This document shows, one piece after another, positions 41,558 to 54,025 of a stretch of DNA of 64,000 bases. Source of the stretch: Nemertoderma westbladi (lineage: Eukaryota; Xenacoelomorpha; Nemertodermatida; Nemertodermatidae); the NCBI GenBank assembly GCA_032718475.1, contig JAUCBJ010007607.1, positions 1 to 64,000 on the forward strand, read 5' to 3'. The stretch's first letter is position 1, and every line of letters starts with the position of its first letter. The position numbers were made by a program, and so were the translations under genes. The notes under the pieces were generated by a model, which made no database searches, was not told the origin of the DNA, and worked only from the letters and a program-made list of their open reading frames with translations.

Positions 41558-43703
41558 GAAGTGGTGGCTGTGGCTATGGCTGTGGCTGTGGTTGTGGCTG
41601 TGGCTGTGGTTATGGCTGTGGCTGTGGCTGTGGCTGTGGCTGTGGTTGTGGCTGTGGCTGTGGTTGTGGCTGTGGCTGTGGTTGTGGCTGTGGCTGTGGC
41701 TGTGGCTGTGGCTGTGGCTGTGGCTGTGGCTGTGGCTGTGGTTGTGGCTGTGGCTGTGGTTGTGGCTGTGGCTGTGGCTGTGGCTGTGGTTGTGGTTGTG
41801 GTTGTGGCTGTGGCTGTGGCTGTGGCTGTGGCTGTGGTTGTGGCTGTGGCTGTGGTTGTGGCTGTGGTTGTGGCTGTGGCTGTGGCTGTGGCTGTGGTTG
41901 TGGCTGTGGCTGTGGTTGTGGCTGTGGCTGTGGCTGTGGCTGTGGCTGTGGCTGTGGCTGTGGCTGTGGTTGTGGCTGTGGTTGTGGTTGTGGCTGTGGC
42001 TGTAGTTGTGGCTGTGGCTATGGCTGTGGCTGTGGTTGTGGTTGTGGTTGTGGTTGTGGCTGTGGCTGTGGCTGTGGTTGTGGCTGTGGCTGTGGCTGTG
42101 GTTGTGGCTGTGGTTGTGGCTGTGGTTGTGGCTGTGGCTGTGGTTGTGGCTGTGGCTGTGGCTGTGGTTGTGGCTGTGGCTGTGGTTGTGGCTGTGGCTG
42201 TGGCTGTGGTTGTGGCTGTGGCTGTGGCTGTGGTTGTGGCTGTGGTTGTGGCTGTGGCTGTGGCTGTGGCTGTGGCTGTGGCTGTGGTTGTGGCTGTGGC
42301 TGTGGCTGTGGTTGTGGCTGTGGTTGTGGCTGTGGCTGTGGTTGTGGCTGTGGTTGTGGCTGTGGCTGTGGCTGTGGTTGTGGCTGTGGCTGTGGCTGTG
42401 GCTGTGGTTGTGGCTGTGGCTGTGGTTGTGGCTGTGGTTGTGGCTGTGGTTGTGGCTGTGGCTGTGGCTGTGGCTGTGGCTGTGGTTGTGGCTGTGGTTG
42501 TGGCTGTGGTTGTGGCTGTGGCTGTGGTTGTGGGAGTGCCTCAGTTCTTAAATCAGAGTCTTACAAATTCGAACGTTAACGAACAAATTCGAACGTTACT
42601 GTTCCACCTTGGTGTAGTGGTTGCTTTGAATTCACATCTCCAGTAGGTCGTGGGTTCGATCCTCACATGGACCCAGGGCAGTTTTCGTTCGATCTGGGGG
42701 TCAAAATTAAGTAATAATATATCTAAAAAAGTCTCAAACATCTTGCCTCATGGCTCGCCCCTCAGAACTCTTAAGCAATATAGCTTCATAGTTTTTAAGG
42801 AAAACTGTTAAACGAGATTTGTTACTTACGCATACCTCGCAGACTTAAGTAATTAATTATACAGTAGGTTAGATCGTTTTGAGAATAGGACCATTGGAAA
42901 CAGCGCCCTCGAAAACCTCAGTACAAATAAAATGAATAAAGATTAACAGGATATAGCTTGGTATTATAAAACATAAATTATAATACAGTAGAACAATTAG
43001 GGTTGTAAATAAAAACAAATTCAATAAATTGAAGATAAACTGTATATAACTTATGTATTAAAAGAGGGCTTTATTTAATTATGCGCGTGGACTGCTTCAT
43101 AAAGTACAACGCGAAAGAATGAAACCTATTGCAAGAGCAGATGTTTCTTATAATTTCTCGGACGAATTGATGTAATAGCGAAGCTGTAGGTTTGAATAAT
43201 TTAAACTCTGTGGCAGGCCACACCTACACATCCGTTGACGTACAGTATAGGATTCAAAGGGATTAATCTTGCTACGTCTAATAAGAGCCCAACGACCGCA
43301 GATTATTGAGGGATGACTCAGGGCCAAACTGGTCCACTTTATTTTCGAGTGGGGGTAATTTATGTTTTGGGCCCCGCTCGCATGTTTATATTTAATTCTA
43401 CCTTTACCTACTGTATGGCAAAAATAATACAAATGTATTGTATATTGTAATGTACAGTGCCTATTGTATTGTACATTTCATTTGTTATAGTACAATTTAT
43501 TCATCTCGCGTCCCTATCTGATTGATTTGTGTCAAATTAAATTGCCTTTGGCAACATTATTTGATACAAATCGATTGATTAAACAATTAATTAATTGTTT
43601 AATCGACCAATTAATTAATTGTTTAATTAATTAATGACCTACTTAACACCCAAGGTGTGAAGTAGGACTAACTGTCGCAGAAATGGGCATACTCTTACTA
43701 CTT
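41558..43703 (-). repeat. Foldback right arm
   Basis: Inverted copy of 38215-40309. Hexamer tract 41562-42531 (TGTGGC/TGTGGT), tRNA-like module, unique part, AT-rich palindromes, tip hairpin at about 43640-43668. Differences from the left arm are scattered (for example near 43210, where an 8-10-bp segment differs). Confidence 0.85.
42603..42680 (+). other. tRNA-like Pol III module in the right arm
   Basis: A box TGGTGTAGTGG at 42610-42620 and B box GGGTTCGATCC at 42652-42662, identical to the left-arm copy in inverse orientation. Confidence 0.6.
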
Positions 43704-43772
43704 CTTCTATATATTAGATCTTCCATTAAAAAAAAAGGCTGTATAAAATTTTACAATCTTTGGAAACCCGTT

Positions 43773-46700
43773 CTAAAGACTCTGCATCTGCAATCTCTGC
43801 ATTTCATTTATTTGATCTCGTGTTGGAACATAACGTTTGACCTTATCTTTGGATAGAGGCTCAAACAAATGAAGACCCTTTAATGTTCTGACTCGTGACA
43901 GTGTGATATACATACATTGGCCTCTGAAGCCTGTATCAGATATCATGACATGATGTAATGTCAACCCTTGGACTTTATGACAGGTCAATGAAAAAGCTGG
44001 GGATAATGGGAATTGGGTCATATTTGATTTTAGTACATAATTCCCCGTAATTCGAACATTGATGGCCTTGTTTGCAGGGAATACAGGATACACACCCTGA
44101 GGTAAACCTTCAATTTGAAACTTTGCACCTCGAATCTTGACATATATGCACTCTGGGAGAGATTTGACACGGTATATAGTTTTCGTGTAATTTAATGACA
44201 TCTTCTCTTCAATGTATGTTTCTTCATTATCTGCAAACTGGATATGATAAATCCAACCAACAGTTCCATTAGCAATACCCAAGTTGACAGCCAGGTTGTG
44301 ATTAATGATTACTGGCATACCAGCAAACATGTCAAGCACTGGTGGCAGTCCATTGCATTGATCATCGCGTAGGCATCGGATCTGTTTAAATTTTGTTGCA
44401 TTAGGTGGAGTAATTTCAGCACAAACTCGAATAATGCGGCCATTGTGTGCAGCGGTTATGCTTCTATTTATCTGGTACCTATTGGTATTACTTGAAACAA
44501 TAACTGGGCAGAAATCTGCATTAACATCTTTGCAATTATCAGCCGTAATGACCTGTTCATTAATTTTATCAATGACATCTTGGTTCCAAACACCAACACG
44601 AATATCATCTAGCATATTTCCCCAACAAGGGTCATCAAGATATCTCATATTTTCCTTCAATATAACAACTTTATTGAATTGATCCAGAGAAGACGTCCCT
44701 CTAATGCACTTGCATTTTTCTTCATTTCATCTTCGTGCTTTGACAGCGATATGGCTGCCACTGCCGCTAATTGATAGAAATCACCCATACAGATGATATT
44801 TAGACCACCAAATGGCTTATCGACGTTGTCCATTGCATCCTGCAAGAATTTGTTAATCTTTGCTAAAAATGCACATGATACCATCGATACCTCATCAATT
44901 ATGATCAGTTTAACACCACCGAATTTTTCTCTTAATTGGTTGCGCACTTTATTTGTAAACTTATTATAACCAGGTCTCATAGACAAAGCATTGTGAATTG
45001 TTGTACCACCAATGTTAACACTGGCTACCCCAGTTGGAGCCATAACTTTAACAGCTCTTGGACTTCCCCAACATGCTGCTAAAGTTCGGAAGGCATCAAC
45101 AGTACGACTCTTTCCAGTCCCACCAGCTCCACCTACAAACATGAGCAATTGAGAATCAGATGGCTTCGAACAAATACCATTCAAAAGCGTTTTCCCACCA
45201 CAAATAAATATCTCAGTTTGTTTATTATTCATACCCAGTTAAAAACAATTATGTGCATCATATGTGGCTGCATAAATATTTTACACAAATGTGGCATACA
45301 TCGAAATGAAACAGTCCAGACACATATGCAGTGCATATGTCTAAGCATATATGCTCCAAAAATTATAAACATAGTGGTTGCATATATGCATGTGCTGTGC
45401 ATCCCAGCAAACAATGTACGCTGAGACAGTCTATCCAATCACAGGGCGTTCCTAGTGCATGCTGTGATTGAGAGAGAGGGGGTGGGGGTTAGCCTACCTT
45501 ATCTTATGTCTATGTCTACACCCTACGGCCCTACACTTACTATACTCTATACATACTGAGATCTAATCGCTTGAGTACATATGAAAATATATAATTCATT
45601 AAGACTGAGGAGTATCCTATATAACTTTCAGCGACGATCAAAAAATATTATTTCGAATATTAAAATCGATATAATTGATTTTCTTTTCAACTATATTAGA
45701 TAATTCATAAGTATGAATTTACTAAAAATAGTACATTGTAGAACTGTTTAATATATAATTATAAACCATACTTCTATCCAATAATTTAAGTTTTTTGCAA
45801 TTTAAGTCGGGGGTGGAGGGAGGGGTGGGGAGAAGGGGGGTGGTTGGTGTTTTGCGCTAGTTGAATTTTTGATCGTTTCATTTTTTATTTATGTTCACAG
45901 TATAAAATGCTAAAATACAGGATATAATGTTTTTTGCTAAAATGTATCCCTTGAGAGGGTTACATTATTTTTTCCTTTGATTGAGTTTAGAAAATATATC
46001 ATCATCAAAAGAAAATATATCAATATGAAAAGTATTCTAATTGCGAAATGCTTTGTTGATAGGCTTATGTTGTAAATAATTTGAATTATCAAACAATTGT
46101 AAAAACGACATTGGGATAGCTTTAATTATGGTAATCTCATTTTAGGTACTCTACTATCGGAATGGACGCAAAACGTAATGTGTCGGCAGGATGTACTGTA
46201 GCTATATATTGACGTAGCTATTTCAATATCCACTTTTAGCTATTTCAATATCGACCTTTAGCCATCTCAGTATATTGACGTAGCCGTAGCTATCTCACTA
46301 TATTGACTTAGCTATCTTAATATATTGACGTAGCTATCTATGGCAACTAATGTGATGATTTTCATCCGCATAAAAGTGTTTGAGTCAAATAAACACACCG
46401 TTAGGTTAAAATGAGAGAAGGCGTGGGAAAATAGACACAGAGATATGTACAGAAGAACATAAGCTGTGACTGGCATATGTTTTGCACAAATTCCACACAT
46501 ATTCTCACCATAAATTTTCTGTCATGTTTACAGTAGCACATGTTAATCTTATGGGTATCTGATATGTCAATGCACAAATTATTGTGTGTCAAAGGCATAT
46601 GTTTTAAATATATCAATCACAATTACATGAAACTGAGATTTAATGTGTGCCTTTACCACATTCTCTGCTTATTTGCTGAAATTATGTTGCTGCATATATT

Positions 46701-49479
46701 TTTGTTGGGCATAAGTTTCCCACATGACACATGTAATTCACATATGATACATATTACCATTTTTAACTGGGTATGGAATGATTTTGATACCATTTCCAGA
46801 GTGGGATAAAATATTTCAGAATTTGCAACTTTATTGTCATCAATGGTGCTATTGTATTGACCAGAAACATGAAAAGCATCTTCCAACAATTGTAATAAGT
46901 TGTCTTGACTGATACCTAATGGTGTCTTACTCGTATTTATTTCCTCAGAGGTATCAACATGGTCGTTATCCTCAGAGGTATCAACATGGTCGTTAATGTC
47001 ATTTATACGATATTCTAAATCTCTTAAAGGAATATGTTCAATGATATTCACATTCATAGTATTAGTTGAACATAGTACATTTTGCAGAAGTGTATTTTCT
47101 ATAACTTGAACATCTGGTGTAGTGACAACGACAAAGCAGCAGTATCAATAGCCAATTCGCGGTTTCCCACTTCTTCATCATCGCTCATTTCGGAATTATC
47201 TACTTCATACCGTGGATTACCATCACTACCATTAGTGTCCTTCCCAGCTATTTCCCTCAGTGCCTCAGCATTTGACTTTGCTTCATCCTGACCAATGTAA
47301 AATTCTTGCATATGGTCCAAAATCATTGTCGACTTCTGTCCAAAGCTTGTTTTACTATATAATCCCCATGAGGTAAGAGGAGGTCTAGGCAATAACTCAG
47401 CTGCTGTTCTAAAGGGTTTAAACAATAACAACGCTCTTGTTGCATAGATGTTTCGCTCTTCAACAATTCGAACATCAGGAAATCTCCCACCAATAAGATC
47501 TGGTATCACTGGTGTCTTTCGTTTTTCCAGCAAATGTGTTGCATGTTGAATATTTTCTACTTGTAAACAGCAATCACTTTCAGTACGTTTAGTTCTTTTC
47601 ACTTTCACATAATGTTGAACAAACTCATACAGAGAAAATTTAGATAAAGTATCATGTCTAAATACATAATCATCCCACTGAGTTATAACATGGTAACCAC
47701 CGTCTGCTTTAGTAAGATTTGCATCATACTCATCAGACATAAGAATCTTCTCACATTGTGCCATCAACAATGGTGAAAATGTATCGGAGCAATATGATAG
47801 TTCGCTCTTTTTTTCAATAAGCAATGCTGCCATAGGAGCCGATCTCTCTTCCTTTCTAGACAAATTGTAAACTATCGAGTTAATAAGCTTAGTTGCATTT
47901 CTCAGTGAATCACCAACAAATTCCTGTTGTTCGATCTGTTTTCTTCTATCATATGCAGCTAGCACTAAAGCTTCTTGCGAATCTATGAAAGTCTGAGCTT
48001 TCGAAACATATTTAATAATATAGAAGGCTAGCATAGATCCAGCGGCTGCACCTACAAGAATCTTACAGTCGTGGTTACATCTCAGTAAATCTATTAACAT
48101 AGGACAATAATCGTTCAACCACTCACATCCAATATGTTTTTCTAGCACAACTCTTCCATTCTCAAACTTTGTTTCAGCAAATATAGGTTTTGGAAATAGA
48201 AATCGACAATAACCTGTAGGTGTGGCAGCTGACTTCTTCATACAAGATGCAGTATGAATATGAGTGTGCAAATTGACTTTGGAGGCAAATTGAGTTGTTA
48301 TATATGAACCATCTACACTTTCTTTTAATGGACCACACTGGGCAGGGGGCTGCGGCTGACACATCAATTCATTGATATCATCATCATTAATGAATTCAAG
48401 TGGTTGTTTATTAAGAACACCTTGTAGCAAAGCAGATGCACTGTATTCCTCATCGCACGATGTACATCTTGCGACTTTGGGTTCTGACTTTCCATGCTTC
48501 GACCTCTTTCTACAATTATTTGACAGTTCTATTGACTCAAGCTGCCCTGGGACACACCCACATAGTGATTCACATTCTAGTGGATATGACGATTTGACAA
48601 TAGTATTTGAATAATTTATAATTTTATCCAGGCTCTCATTACTTAAAGACTGAAACTGAGCAGAGGTTCTAGGCATCCCTGACACCCACAGCAATAAATG
48701 TATATGCAATGCACCACGACCTGCAGTTTCAGGCAAACCAAAGTAAGCATCTACCATACCAAATAATCCTTGGCCATTATTATACTTCACTAAGTGTTCC
48801 AGAAGTAAGTTTATCAGACGATCGAAATAAACAGCCTGGGCATATGGATTCCTCCCTAATGATGTGAATCGTTCTGATCTTGTAGGCATCGAATCAACAT
48901 CATTTAGTTCAAAGGACACAGGATTCCCATCAGTGGTTCCATTCGCTATTACATACATAGTATATGATCCTAGTTCATTCGGAGCAACCGTCAAAAATAT
49001 TGAGGGATTCCCATAGAAGTTAACCATTGACCAAAGATTACGTCTAAACTGGCTTCAATGATCATTACTACCCCATAAACTTTTACTAACAACGTGTACT
49101 TGCTTCATTACAGCTGGTATAGATTTGCCACGTGGATCTTTTAGATAACGTGCCAGATCTTCACGATCTATTAAGTTAATATCTTGTAGAACATTAGGGT
49201 TCTTCTTTGAAATTTGACTCAGTTTTAGCCATGTTGATCCTAGGCTCTCTGACCGCGCCAAAACATCGAACATTTGAAGGACACATTCAGAGTCTACAAA
49301 AGCTCGTGTAGATAATCTAAATAAATGCCTGTAACCTTCTAATGTACCAACACCCCGAATGCCAGCCGGGTCTCCCAAACCAAATGGGAACTGTTTCACT
49401 AGTGTTAGCATGCGGTTACCAGGTTGCCAATCTGCTAAAATAGATCTACTTCGGCGACAAACTAACGTGGCATCTGAAT
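43773..49479 (-). pseudogene. Helitron exon 3: HUH Rep and PIF1-type helicase, disrupted
   Basis: The acceptor is TTTTTATTACTTTTTCAG ending at 49480. The Rep domain starts with GNPSIFLTVAPNEL. It has the HUH site in GRGALHIHLLLW (about 48700) and the two-tyrosine motif FYIIKYVSK (about 48010). The helicase has Walker A GGAGGTGKS, APTGVA, Walker B IIIDEVSM, GDFYQL, CHKVQGLTL and YITLSRVRTLKGL, ending at a TAG at 43773. Breaks: TGA at 49055-49057 in frame (a CGA-to-TGA change would explain it), a one-base shift near 47130, a 1.5-kb DNA element at 45234-46771, and loss of one base near 44683. All catalytic motifs of Rep and helicase remain readable. The family nicks and joins single-stranded DNA for rolling-circle transposition. 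Confidence 0.85.
45234..46771. mobile_element. TA-flanked non-autonomous DNA element inside the helicase
   Basis: TA at 45232-45233 and 46772-46773 flank inverted ends CCCAGTTAAAAACAATTATG and CCCAGTTAAAAATGGTAATA, with similarity continuing through RTATGTRYATCATATGTG. A TA duplication fits Tc1/mariner-like elements. Removing the element with one TA gives an unbroken reading frame (SKSFH then MNNKQTEIF), which proves insertion. The 1,538-bp interior has CATATG-rich ends and a ~30-bp tandem region (TATTGACGTAGCTATC, about 46200-46345). It has no transposase. Confidence 0.85.
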
Positions 49480-49687
49480 CTGAAAAAGTAATAAAAACTG
49501 TTATTACTTAACTGAGAGTAGTTCTTATAAAATAAATTTTATTGGGACAAACCGGTTTTGGAGTATATAGTGTAAAGTAGTGTACATTATTTGACTACAA
49601 TAAAATCGCATGCTAGGGGACACTGCCTTAATATGTGGCTCTCCCACACCACATTAGGAATTGGGACATCTATAATAAATTGCATAC

Positions 49688-52631
49688 CTGTTGTGATGTT
49701 ATCAGCCATAACAGATCGTTCAGCATGTTCTTCAACTAATGCTGAAACTATCATAGAGGCATCACTTCGAATAACGTTTTGATCATCTTCAGTCAAACAG
49801 TCTGTAATAATTTCAGGCCTTGTATGTGCTGATGTACTCTCTGCCAATAACTCTAAACTGAGTTCATCATCAGCTGTTCCAATTATATGAGAAACAACTG
49901 CATTAGCGGGAAGAGAATCTAAGTTTGATTGTTGCAATTGAACATCGTTGTACAATCTGTTATTAGCCAATAAAAAAGCCAAAAGTTTCTCAACAACATC
50001 TCGTCTAACTGTGGCTGGACGACGTGCTAATAATTTATGTTTATCAGTGAATGAACCAGCAAGGATTAAACGAAAATTACCATTCAATTGCGGGAATGAC
50101 ATTAGTAGCTCACAAGGTGGGGGTGTGTTAGGTTTACCAAAGAACAGAACATGTGACTGCATTATCTTATTACATGCTCCACGAATAATGTTAGTTCTCA
50201 TATATGGCTGAACCCTACTAACCAACGCCCATTCCGCGACAGTTACACCACAAAACTCGTCCGGAAGACACCCAATTATAAACTGATTGGCTATGGACAG
50301 TTTCGGACGTCCTGTATTACTATTTATGGAGTTCTTACATGTTCCACACAATCCCATTTTAACACTACCACCATCAGACACAAACGCTCTTGGAGACAAA
50401 AGGAAATCTTTCAAACCCTGATGGAACTTAGCAGCGCTGTACTGATCAATAAGAAGCGGTGACAAATTAAGTGAAGATTCGGGTGTGAGCTTCTTCTCAT
50501 GGAGTTTACTAATAAACTTATCGGTAACTGTCACTGCTTCACTCTTGTTCAACCAAACTAGTTCATCGCAGATACCACATACTCTCATTCCCATTCCATG
50601 GTTACCAAGATGTTTGACCGCGTTGTTCCAGATTTCTTGTTGCAGAACTCTTGTAGGTATTGATAAACTAGTGGTACTTGTAGCAGTTAGGATTGGCTCA
50701 GCTGCAAGTAGTTCAACATGGCTATCACCAGCAATAACACTAGCAGCTCTGACTACTTCAAAGTGGGGTGACTTCACTCGGTCAATCCTGCATCGAGAGC
50801 TTTTGTACTTCCTCGTCATCTGTAGACGCTGTGCTCGCTTGGCAGTTGATTCAGAACTGAGCTTAACATGCTGACGCTTCCTCATCATCTGTAGGCGATG
50901 GGTTCTCGCAGCAGTTGATTCAGAACTGAGCTTAACATGCTGACGCTTCCTCATCATCTGTAGGCGATGGGTTTTCGCAGCAGTTGATTCAGAACTGAGT
51001 TTAACATGATAATGCTTCCTCATCATCTGTAGACGATGGGTTCGCTTAGCAGTTGATTCAGCACTGAGCTTAACATGCTGACGCTTCCTCATCATCTGTA
51101 GACGATGGGTTCTCGCAGCAGTTGATTCAGCACTGAGCTTAACATGCTGACGCTTCCTCATCATCTGTAGACGATGGGTTCGCTTAGCAGTTGATTCAGC
51201 ACTGAGCTTAACATGCTGACGCTTCCTCATCATCTGTAGGCGATGGGTTCTCGCAGCAGTTGATTCAGAACTGAGTTTAACATGATAATGCTTCCTCATC
51301 ATCTGTAGACGATGGGTTCGCTTAGCAGTTGATTCAGAACTGAGCTTAACATGCTGACGCTTCCTCATCATCTGTAGGCGATGGGTTCTCGCAGCAGTTG
51401 ATTCAGAACTGAGTTTAACATGATAATGCTTCCTCGTCATCTGTAGACGATGGGTTCGCTTAGCAGTTGATTCAGCACTGAGCTTAACATGATAATGCTT
51501 CCTCATCATCTGTAGGCGATGGGTTCGCTTAGCAGTTGATTCAGCACTGAGCTTAACATGCTGACGCTTCATCATCATCTGTAGACGCTGGGTTCGCATA
51601 GCAGTTGATTCAGCACTGAGCTTAACATGCTGACGCTTCATCATCATCTGTAGGCGATGGGTTCGCTTAGCAGTTGATTCAGCACTGAGCTTAACATGCT
51701 GACGCTTCATCATCATCTGTAGACGCTGGGTTCGCTTAGCAGTTGATTCAGCACTGAGCTTAACATGCTGACGCTTCATCATCATCTGTAGACGCTGGGT
51801 TCGCTTAGCAGTTGATTCAGCACTGAGCTTAACATGCTGACGCTTCATCATCATCTGTAGGCGATGGGTTCTCGCAGCAGTTGATTCAGAACTGAGTTTA
51901 ACATGATAATGCTTCCTCATCATCTGTAGACGATGGGTTCGCTTAGCAGTTGATTCAGCACTGAGCTTAACATGCTGACGCTTCCTCATCATCTGTAGGC
52001 GATGGGTTCTCGCAGCAGTTGATTCAGAACTGAGTTTAACATGATAATGCTTCCTCATCATCTGTAGACGCTGGGTTCGCTTAGCAGTTGATTCAGAACT
52101 GAGCTTAACATGCTGACGCTTCCTCATCATCTGTAGGCGATGGGTTCTCGCAGCAGTTGATTCAGAACTGAGTTTAACATGATAATGCTTCCTCATCATC
52201 TGTAGACGCTGGGTTCGCTTAGCAGTTGATTCAGAACTGAGTTTAACATGATAATGCTTCCTCATCATCTGTAGGCGATGGGTTCTCGCAGCAGTTGATT
52301 CAGAACTGAGCTTAACATGCTGACGCTTCCTCATCATCTGTAGGCGATGGGTTCTCGCAGCAGTTGATTCAGCACTGAGCTTAACATGCTGACGCTTCCT
52401 CATCATCTGTAGGCGATGGGTTCTCGCAGCAGTTGATTCAGCACTGAGCTTAACATGCTGACGCTTCCTCATCATCTGTAGACGATGGGTTCGCTTAGCA
52501 GTTGATTCGCATTCTCGTGTTGCTCGTATTCCATTTCGCATCTTCCATAGACGTTGAAAATTCTCGGCAGGCGTTTCTAGCTGTCGTCTCAGCCACATTC
52601 GATCTCTATTTCTGACTTTTCCAACTCGTTT
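49688..52631 (-). CDS. Helitron exon 2: STPR repeat array and DUF6570
   Basis: The acceptor is GCAATTATATTTCAG (AG at 52633-52632) and the donor CAACAG|GTATGC at 49688. Frame enters in phase 0 and leaves in phase 1, matching exons 1 and 3, so the in-frame ATG at 52677 lies in the intron and is not the start. After a basic segment come 26 units of 23 residues with the pattern ES(T)xxRxxRLQMMRK. The first (ETPAENFQRLWKMR) is diverged toward the canonical STPR sequence. A DUF6570-type domain follows: CGICDELVWLN, GLCGTCKNSI, KLSIANQFIIGCLPDEFCGVT and AEWALVSRVQPYMR. No stop occurs across the exon. Confidence 0.8.
50784..52577 (-). repeat. 69-bp coding tandem array, 26 units
   Basis: Units of 69 bp encode 23 residues. 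Twenty-four are nearly identical; the first (52577-52509) and last (about 50852-50784) are diverged. Variants R/K/M at position 5, H/Q at 8, R/M at 14, and RQ/HY at 16-17 alternate in patterns that suggest growth by duplication of two-unit and larger blocks. Confidence 0.9.
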
Positions 52632-53122
52632 CTGAAATATAATTGCACAAACAATATTTATTTCATATGTTTTAACCATGGAATACTAAATATAGACGGA
52701 ACCGCATTAGTATTATTTTTTCGGCGCCGAATTTTTTTTAATAAAGTGGTATTATACCATAAAAAGGTCAGAAAATCGACTGGAGCGTTTCCATGGAAAC
52801 TGGGCAAACAGAAAATTTCGGGGACCGTTCCGCCCATGGCTACATTGTTGGATTTTTAACTGTACTTTTATGCTAGATAGCATATTCAGATTTTGTTGTT
52901 TTGAATGTTCGAGAACGGAGAACGTGTTCGCTATCTATAGATTAAAATAAAAATTTATGTTCTACAATATTTTTTTATTTTAAAAACATGTTGTAATTTT
53001 TGATATGTTTTGTAATTGTTGCAAAAAATAATATTATAGTCATCTATTTAGCTTTTTTTTAAAAAGCATATCTTGTCGTTATTTCGGTATTGTATAGATT
53101 GTATTAAACACTTACATGGGAC

Positions 53123-53410
53123 TTCGCGCATCACGTAAGTGCAGATGAGCCTCAGCATAGCAGTACAATTAGTGAGCTAGTCATTCACCGTCATTCACCC
53201 ACTAGCGGCAGTCAGAGGAACTATTGAGGTCTGTCAGTGTGTAAAATTTCCAAACTTTTGATAGATAGATGTGTACTAAGTTTGGTTCCATTTGATAAAA
53301 GAGTGAACGACTCATTAGTGTTCAAACATTTTCGCCAACAACAACGGACGGCTCACTAATTGTACCGCTATGCCAAGGCTCATCTGGACTTACGTGCGGC
53401 TCGCTCGCCT
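53123..53410. mobile_element. MITE-like element with ~45-bp inverted ends
   Basis: CACGTAAGT, AGATGAGCCT, GCATAGC and GTACAATTAGTGAGC occur in order at 53132-53177 and inverted at 53351-53398. Between them is an inverted, diverged copy of the CCAAACTTGGTACACA core seen at 12240 and 15940. It is non-coding. Confidence 0.65.
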
Positions 53411-53544
53411 CACTCCAAATTCAAATAAAGCAAACATCACAAAATTACGGTATTACTGTGTTACTCGACCCAATTTTACTTGCATGTTTTTTATAATTAT
53501 AGTAGCTATATTATTAAGAAAATATAGATAGGCCTATATTAATA

Positions 53545-54025
53545 TATTTTATTCTAGAATAAATATATTTAGCTCTAGAACATTAAAATTTTTTTAATAC
53601 AGTTAGTTTTTATTTGAAAATGTTTTACAACATATATTTAGCGATTTTATATAAAAATATATTTTGTTCTAGAACATTTTAGAATGGTTTTTAACACTTA
53701 GGCCTAATCAATTAATATTTTTATAAAATGTTCTAGAATAACAATTATATTTGTTATAGAACATTATTTTTAAACAAAATAATTAGAAAATTTATGCTCT
53801 AGAATATTTTCAAAAAACAAACTAACAAAAACTAGCCAGTATAAAAACACATGCAAGTAATATTTGTCCAAAAAGTGGGTCGAGTAACACAGTACCGGTA
53901 ATAACCAAAATTTCAATCAGTTTTTTTGAAATTAAAAAATTTATGAAAATTGTTCTAGAACAGAAAACATTTGTTCTAGAACATAAATTATTATATTTTG
54001 ATCAATAGCTAACATGTTCTAGAAC
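53545..54025. repeat. Cluster of TTCTAGAA palindromes
   Basis: About eight copies of TTCTAGAA or CTCTAGAA variants in 480 bp; the densest is TGTTCTAGAACATTTTAGAA at about 53672. TTC-nn-GAA is the heat-shock-element half pattern. Similar pairs at 3395-3440 and 37905 show the string is common in this genome. Confidence 0.5.

Larger units (their letters stand above)
38215..43703. mobile_element. Foldback element, 5.5 kb, with a coding loop
   Basis: Positions 38215-40309 and 41558-43703 are inverted copies, about 98% alike outside the simple repeat. Both outer ends start AAGTAGTAAGAGTATGCCC. The arms contain an AT-rich palindromic zone, a tRNA-like module, and a ~1-kb CCACAR hexamer tract adjoining the loop. 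The 1.25-kb loop carries a C2H2/acidic protein gene. This is the architecture of foldback transposons (Drosophila FB, sea-urchin TU elements). No clear target duplication was found. It lies 70 bp past the Helitron stop, inside the segment conserved between Helitron copies. Confidence 0.8.

Noticed and set aside
50784-52577. CRISPR-like array
   Set aside because: Units are contiguous 69-bp coding repeats without spacers, in a eukaryotic gene.
52632-52679. ATG at 52677 as the start of the STPR-DUF6570 protein
   Set aside because: It lies upstream of a good acceptor; the upstream exon at 54673 joins in the same phase, so these codons are intronic.
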